From JBFXEO01 sp050180015 (GTDB lineage Bacteria; Bacteroidota; Bacteroidia; Bacteroidales; Tenuifilaceae): 11,028 nucleotides of DNA. The notes under the pieces are model-generated. The model was not told the origin of the DNA. It did no database searches and saw nothing but the letters and a program-made list of their open reading frames with translations. Location of the stretch: contig JBFXEO010000089.1 of the NCBI GenBank assembly GCA_050180015.1, positions 1 through 11,028 of the forward strand. Direction: 5' to 3'. Positions 6,748-11,028 of the stretch are shown piece by piece (within the stretch, counting starts at the first letter, position 1; the number at the start of each line of letters is the position of its first letter). The position numbers and the translations under genes were made by a program.

Positions 6748-9700
6748 ATGAGCGAACAGGTAAATATAGTTCTAAACGGAATAAATACAACAGCCAACAA
6801 GGGCGAATATATACTGGGTGTTGCCCGTAAGCATGGAATCGAAATTCCAACATTATGCCACGATCCCCGGTTGGAACCATTCTCATCGTGCTACGTTTGC
6901 GTTGTAGAAATTGAAGGTCAACGTAATCTTCAGCCATCGTGCTCCACAAGAGTAATGGAAGGAATGAAGATTAATACCGATAATGACAGGGTTCACAAGG
7001 CTCGTAAAACCGCATTGGATTTAATAATGAGCAATCACTATGCCGATTGCTCAGCTCCTTGCCGTGAGCGTTGCCCTGCAGGCGTTGATGTTCAGGGCTA
7101 TATTTCGCTAATTGAGAAGGGACTTTACCCCGAAGCTATTGGTGTAATAAAGCAGGCCAATCCATTGCCGGCAATCTGCGGTAGGGTTTGCGTCCGTCCC
7201 TGCGAGGCTGCATGTCGCAGAAATTATATGGACGAAGGTACCGGCGTTGGGATTGATTACCTAAAACGTTATGCAGCCGATCGTGATTTGGAATCGAAAA
7301 ATCATTACAAACCCAAAGTTGCCCCATCAACAGGTAAAAAGGTTGCCATAATTGGAGCTGGCCCCGGTGGACTTTCAGCAGCGTATTTCCTTCAACAAAA
7401 AGGACACCAATGCGATATTTTTGAAGCGCAGGCACACGCCGGGGGTTGGTTGCGTTACGGAATTCCCGAATACCGTTTGCCCAACGATTTGCTCGACAAA
7501 GAAATATCAACCATCACCGAACTTGGGGTGAACATTTACTACAACCAGAAGTTAGGTGATAATTTAAGTTACAAGAGGATAGTCAAAGAGTACGATGCAA
7601 TGATTCTCACCATAGGCTCACAGCGCGGCTCATTGCTTGGTACCGAGGGAGAAGATGCCGATGGAGTTTTTTCGGGAATCGACTTTTTACGCAACATGGA
7701 AGTTACAGGGCAACGGTACAATTTTAAAGGGAAACGTATTGCCGTGGTGGGTGGTGGAAACACTGCCATGGATTGCTGCCGAACATCAATCCGTTGCGGG
7801 AGTACCGATGTAAAAGTTATTTACCGCCGCACAGAGGCTGAAATGCCTGCAAATCCGATAGAAATACACGAATCAAAACTTGAGGGTGTTGAGTATAACT
7901 TCCTTACAGCCCCTGTAAGGGTAAACAAGGATGCCAATGGCAAGTTAAAATCCATGACCCTAATCCGCATGGAACTTGGCGAGCCCGATGCATCGGGTCG
8001 TCGGAGGCCAGTTCCCGTTGAAGGTTCAGAATACGACATGGAATTCGATTACATTCTGGCAGCAATTGGGCAAAAAACTGAAATTAATTTCCTTGATGAT
8101 GTAAATAAACATGCAAAATCGGGAGAACTAAAAGCCACCAAATGGGGTGATATTGAGGCAAACAAGCAAACCCTGCAAACAGATATTCCGTCGGTATTTG
8201 CTGCTGGCGATGGTGTAACAGGCCCTGCAACAATTATTGAAGCCGTAGCCCAGGCAAAATTGGCATCGCACAGCTGCCACCTATACCTGATGAACCAGGA
8301 AGTTGTTCCGCCCAAAAAAGAGTTTCTCAGCAAAAAAGACAATTTCCATAAGTTCAACCAAAGCGACTTTGTTACACGCTATCAGAATCAAGTACGCGAA
8401 GAAATGCCAGTGCTGGCCGCCGATGGTCGTAGAAACTTCAACGAAGTTGAACTCGGCTACTCGTATGAGCAAGCCCAACACGAAACAGGCCGCTGCCTTG
8501 AGTGTGGCTGCGTAGAGTACTTTGATTGTGATTTAAAACGCCACGCCGACACCTATCAGGCCGACCAAATGCGTTTTATGGGCGATCACAAGGAATTCGA
8601 CGTAAATTTTACGCATCCTTACATCGAAATTGATAACAACAAATGTATTCTATGTTCACGTTGTGTTCGGGTTTGTAAGGAAGTTGTCGGGGCAAATGCA
8701 CTAACATTGGTTAAACGTGGATTCGAAACATACGTTGCACCCGCAATGGGCGATAACTTAACCAATACAACCTGCGAATCCTGCGGAATGTGTATTTCTG
8801 CCTGCCCAACCGGTGCAATTACCGAGAATGTTCCATTTAAACCCGGGCCTGTAAAAACAGAAACCTTTGAAACTATATGCGGGTTCTGCTCTGTTGGATG
8901 TACGCTGACATTCCATCATCGGGGCGGTTACCTAATGAAAGTAACCGGAGCAAATGGAATAGTTAATACCGATGGGAACCTTTGCATGTACGGAAAATTT
9001 GGCTACAGACAATTCAACAACTCCAGCAGAATAACCAAGCCGCTTAAAAAAGAGAACGGAAAATTCGTTGAGGTATCATTCGATGAGGCTTACAGTATAA
9101 TTGTCGATCGGATTAAGAAAGTTGAAGCCGATCGGAATGCATTTTTTGCCGGGGCATCGCTCACCAACGAGGAGCAATACTTAGTACAGAAACTTGCCCG
9201 CGCAGCGGTAAAAACCAACAATGTTGGCAGTTTCCATTACCTAAATGGCGACAGCGCATTTGTAGTGGATTCCGTGGCAAACCCAAATTTCGAATCAATT
9301 AAAAAGGCGAATCACATATACCTTTTTGCCAGCGAAATAAACAGAAATAACCCTGTGGCTGGTTATATGGTAAATACTGCGCAAAGACCTACCACAGTTA
9401 TTTCAACTCAGCGGAATAACCTATCGGAAAGAGCCAACGAATTCATTCAAATTAAATCGTACTACCATTTTATAAAGGCAGTTAACCACTACCTAGTATC
9501 GAATGATAAACAAAATATGATTTTTATTGGCGATAACTGCGAAGACTTTGGGAGCTACGCATCGCAAATTCTTTCCAAAAATTTCACCGACCTTTGCATC
9601 GAAGCCGGATGCAGCTCATCTGCCATCGAAAAATTTGCCAACGGGTTCAATAACGATTCTGGCGCAATGCTGATATTCAGCGAACGTGAAGTTTCCAACG

Positions 9701-10452
9701 CAGCCGCGCAAGAAATTATCAACTTGATGCTAATTACCGGGAAACTTGGCAAAACAAGCGGTGGTCTTCTTGCCCTCAAGCAAAAGAATAATTCACACGG
9801 ATTGATTGATATGGGTGTGCGTCCACAAACTGGTGTTGGAATGCAATCCATAAATAGCCCCGATTTTACAATAAAACTCAAGGCAAAATGGGGTGTGGAA
9901 ATGCTACCACGTACCTCCGGCAACATTGGAGAAAACTTTGCCAATGGCCAATTCAAAAACATTTTCATTTTTGGTGAAGATCCCATTGGTACCGCAACCC
10001 ATAAATCTACAGTAAAAGAAAATCTTAAAAAAGCCGATTTTATTGTGGTGCAGGATAGTTTTATGAGCGAGACTGCTGAAATGGCAAACCTCGTTTTGCC
10101 TGCTAGTTTTTGGTTCGAAACCGGAGGATCGTTCACCAATAGCAACCATACCGTCCAAATCTTTCAGCCCGGTTTACCTCCTAAAGCTGAAGTTTCCAGT
10201 ATAAACCAACTCCTATCGCTGCTTAAACAATTTAACATAAATGGCAGTAAGGATGTTTACGATGTTCATGCCGAAATTCTTTCGCTACTTCCACACAACG
10301 AGATCAACGTAAAATATTCGTTCGTTGGAACTGAATCTGACTCAGGATATTTTAACTTTGTAAGTGGATGTAACTACGCCATGAAAAAATTTGACGATGA
10401 ATTTGAATCTAACTTAGCACACTCAAAAACACAACAGTATGAAAGAGTTTAG
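6748..10452 (+). CDS. Fusion oxidoreductase: [2Fe-2S] ferredoxin, GltD/NfnB-like FAD-NADPH domain, 2x[4Fe-4S], FDH/NuoG-like domain
   Basis: This 1234-residue protein appears to be the large subunit of a soluble bifurcating or transhydrogenase complex. Domains seen: a NuoG-type [2Fe-2S] domain (C37, C48, C51, C65); a GltD-type cysteine-rich region (C101, C105, C109, then C144, C148, C152, C156); an FAD Rossmann motif GAGPGG (203-208); a second Rossmann motif VGGGNTA (334-340) with YRR (359-361), typical of NADPH binding; GDG at 487-489; RCLECGC (582-588); two [4Fe-4S] motifs (C633/C636/C639/C643 and C676/C679/C682/C686); and a formate-dehydrogenase-like domain with C711, C714, C718, C746 and K750. 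The catalytic Cys/Sec position appears to be N833, and the usual C-terminal dinucleotide-binding domain is absent, so formate oxidation is unlikely. Stn-type NADH/NADPH/ferredoxin transhydrogenase is my best inference. It may be misnamed formate dehydrogenase alpha or glutamate synthase small chain. The downstream gene overlaps its end by 14 bases. Confidence 0.9.
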   Translation: MSEQVNIVLNGINTTANKGEYILGVARKHGIEIPTLCHDPRLEPFSSCYVCVVEIEGQRNLQPSCSTRVMEGMKINTDNDRVHKARKTALDLIMSNHYADCSAPCRERCPAGVDVQGYISLIEKGLYPEAIGVIKQANPLPAICGRVCVRPCEAACRRNYMDEGTGVGIDYLKRYAADRDLESKNHYKPKVAPSTGKKVAIIGAGPGGLSAAYFLQQKGHQCDIFEAQAHAGGWLRYGIPEYRLPNDLLDKEISTITELGVNIYYNQKLGDNLSYKRIVKEYDAMILTIGSQRGSLLGTEGEDADGVFSGIDFLRNMEVTGQRYNFKGKRIAVVGGGNTAMDCCRTSIRCGSTDVKVIYRRTEAEMPANPIEIHESKLEGVEYNFLTAPVRVNKDANGKLKSMTLIRMELGEPDASGRRRPVPVEGSEYDMEFDYILAAIGQKTEINFLDDVNKHAKSGELKATKWGDIEANKQTLQTDIPSVFAAGDGVTGPATIIEAVAQAKLASHSCHLYLMNQEVVPPKKEFLSKKDNFHKFNQSDFVTRYQNQVREEMPVLAADGRRNFNEVELGYSYEQAQHETGRCLECGCVEYFDCDLKRHADTYQADQMRFMGDHKEFDVNFTHPYIEIDNNKCILCSRCVRVCKEVVGANALTLVKRGFETYVAPAMGDNLTNTTCESCGMCISACPTGAITENVPFKPGPVKTETFETICGFCSVGCTLTFHHRGGYLMKVTGANGIVNTDGNLCMYGKFGYRQFNNSSRITKPLKKENGKFVEVSFDEAYSIIVDRIKKVEADRNAFFAGASLTNEEQYLVQKLARAAVKTNNVGSFHYLNGDSAFVVDSVANPNFESIKKANHIYLFASEINRNNPVAGYMVNTAQRPTTVISTQRNNLSERANEFIQIKSYYHFIKAVNHYLVSNDKQNMIFIGDNCEDFGSYASQILSKNFTDLCIEAGCSSSAIEKFANGFNNDSGAMLIFSEREVSNAAAQEIINLMLITGKLGKTSGGLLALKQKNNSHGLIDMGVRPQTGVGMQSINSPDFTIKLKAKWGVEMLPRTSGNIGENFANGQFKNIFIFGEDPIGTATHKSTVKENLKKADFIVVQDSFMSETAEMANLVLPASFWFETGGSFTNSNHTVQIFQPGLPPKAEVSSINQLLSLLKQFNINGSKDVYDVHAEILSLLPHNEINVKYSFVGTESDSGYFNFVSGCNYAMKKFDDEFESNLAHSKTQQYERV

Positions 10453-10894
10453 CAACATTAATGATATCCTGGATTTTGCTATCGACAGGGAGCAAAACGC
10501 TGTTGATTTTTACAGCAAGCTGGCAAAGGGTGCCCGCAATGCCGATATGAAATCGACATTCGAGCAGTTTGCCCGTGAAGAAATGGGACATAAAGCCCGC
10601 TTGGTAAAAATCAAGGAGGAAGGAATTGTTACACTCTCAAAGGAATCGGTTCAGGATTTAAAAATTGCCGATTATATTGTACGCGACGAGGAGCGTGAAG
10701 ACTTATCCTACGAACAGGCACTTGTACTGGCCATGAAACGGGAAAAAGCAGCATTTAAACTCTACTTGGCCCTATCGGAGAAGGTTCAAAGTCCCGAATT
10801 TAAAAGTTTGTTCCTATCGTTAGCGCAGGAAGAATCGCGCCACAAGCTACGCTTCGAATTGGAATACGACGAATTCGTTTTAAAAGAAAATTAG
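10439..10894 (+). CDS. Ferritin-like diiron protein of the rubrerythrin family, no rubredoxin domain
   Basis: This 151-residue protein is a four-helix ferritin-like domain with the two-fold pattern of rubrerythrin-type diiron proteins. The expected iron ligands are E18, E48 with H51 (ExxH), E102, and E132 with H135 (ExxH). There is no C-terminal CxxC rubredoxin domain, so it is shorter than classical rubrerythrin. Relatives reduce hydrogen peroxide or handle iron and oxygen in the cytosol of anaerobes, but the electron donor and substrate here are unknown. Its ATG lies 14 bases inside the fusion gene in another frame, implying translational coupling and a role tied to the complex, perhaps protecting its many Fe-S clusters or taking electrons from NAD(P)H. 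I see no signal peptide or membrane segment. Confidence 0.9.
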   Translation: MKEFSNINDILDFAIDREQNAVDFYSKLAKGARNADMKSTFEQFAREEMGHKARLVKIKEEGIVTLSKESVQDLKIADYIVRDEEREDLSYEQALVLAMKREKAAFKLYLALSEKVQSPEFKSLFLSLAQEESRHKLRFELEYDEFVLKEN

Positions 10895-10925
10895 GGATTT
10901 AGGGAATTAGACCGTAGGCGTTTGG

Positions 10926-10971
10926 GCTGCGTAACTGACCGTTCGGTCGTATGGTTTACTATGTAGCTTTT
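10926..10971 (+). terminator. Possible operon terminator hairpin
   Basis: GCTGCGTA (10926-10933) can pair with TATGTAGC (10960-10967) if two G-U pairs are allowed, and TTTT follows at 10968-10971. The perfect palindrome GACCGTTCGGTC (10937-10948) forms an inner hairpin. It lies 31 bases after the stop of the ferritin-like gene, the expected place for the operon end. The short T-run and wobble pairs make this tentative. The rest of 10895-11028 shows only a TTAGGGA/TTTAGGGA repeat at 10891-10905 and no gene. Confidence 0.35.
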
Positions 10972-11028
10972 AGCCTTTGGGTTGAAGTTAAAATCCTAAC
11001 CGGGGATTTGCATCAATAAATTCTGTAT

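Noticed and set aside
9555..10145. 196-codon minus-strand open frame opposite the fusion gene
   Set aside because: It is fully antisense to a continuous 1234-codon gene and has no family features.
6748..10452. Functional formate dehydrogenase alpha subunit
   Set aside because: The expected catalytic Cys/Sec appears to be Asn (N833) and the C-terminal dinucleotide-binding domain is missing; no in-frame TGA suggests selenocysteine.
4271..10452. Bifurcating [FeFe]-hydrogenase
   Set aside because: No H-cluster cysteine motifs occur in the large subunit; a GltD-like and an FDH/NuoG-like domain are present instead.
4271..10452. Respiratory complex I fragment
   Set aside because: No membrane or quinone-site subunits are nearby, and the HydB-type ferredoxin tail and GltD domain are not complex I features.
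1..11028. CRISPR array, tRNA or rRNA gene, IS element
   Set aside because: I saw no regularly spaced repeats, no cloverleaf or rRNA sequence, and no transposase gene in either strand.

Overview
The window looks like chromosomal DNA from an anaerobic member of the Bacteroidota, probably a Bacteroidales relative. The basis is moderate GC, AT-rich spacers, no Shine-Dalgarno sequences before confident starts, and gene types characteristic of that phylum. No 16S rRNA or other phylogenetic marker is present, so the placement is an inference.

Layout: (1) The left edge to 2282 holds one long minus-strand gene that runs off the window. Its 760 visible codons encode a GAF-like segment, two receiver-like domains and the start of a PEP/pyruvate-binding (PPDK_N) ATP-grasp domain. 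(2) 2283-2634 is the shared upstream region between that gene and the divergent gdhA. (3) 2635-3990 is gdhA, an NADP-type glutamate dehydrogenase. (4) 3991-4270 is a spacer with a long nested hairpin ending in a T-run (likely the gdhA terminator) and a small palindrome before the next operon. (5) 4271-10894 is a four-gene plus-strand operon: a NuoE-like protein, a NuoF/HydB-like flavoprotein, a 1234-residue fusion protein and a ferritin-like diiron protein whose start overlaps the fusion gene. (6) 10895-11028 is a spacer with a possible terminator.

The main interest is the operon. The NuoE and NuoF/HydB-like subunits form the NAD(H)/FMN core shared by complex I, bifurcating [FeFe]-hydrogenases and NAD-dependent formate dehydrogenases. 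The third subunit carries, in order: a [2Fe-2S] ferredoxin domain, a GltD/NfnB-like FAD and NADPH domain, two [4Fe-4S] ferredoxin motifs, and a formate-dehydrogenase/NuoG-like domain. That last domain keeps its [4Fe-4S] motif but has Asn where the active-site Cys/Sec is expected, and it lacks the usual C-terminal dinucleotide-binding domain. There is no H-cluster domain. The best reading is a soluble flavin-based transhydrogenase linking NAD(H), NADP(H) and probably ferredoxin, comparable to the Sporomusa-type Stn complexes, rather than a hydrogenase, formate dehydrogenase or complex I. NADPH exchange by such a complex would suit the neighbouring NADPH-linked glutamate dehydrogenase. The NuoF-like subunit also has Trp where the first Cys of its conserved [4Fe-4S] motif is expected, which deserves checking.
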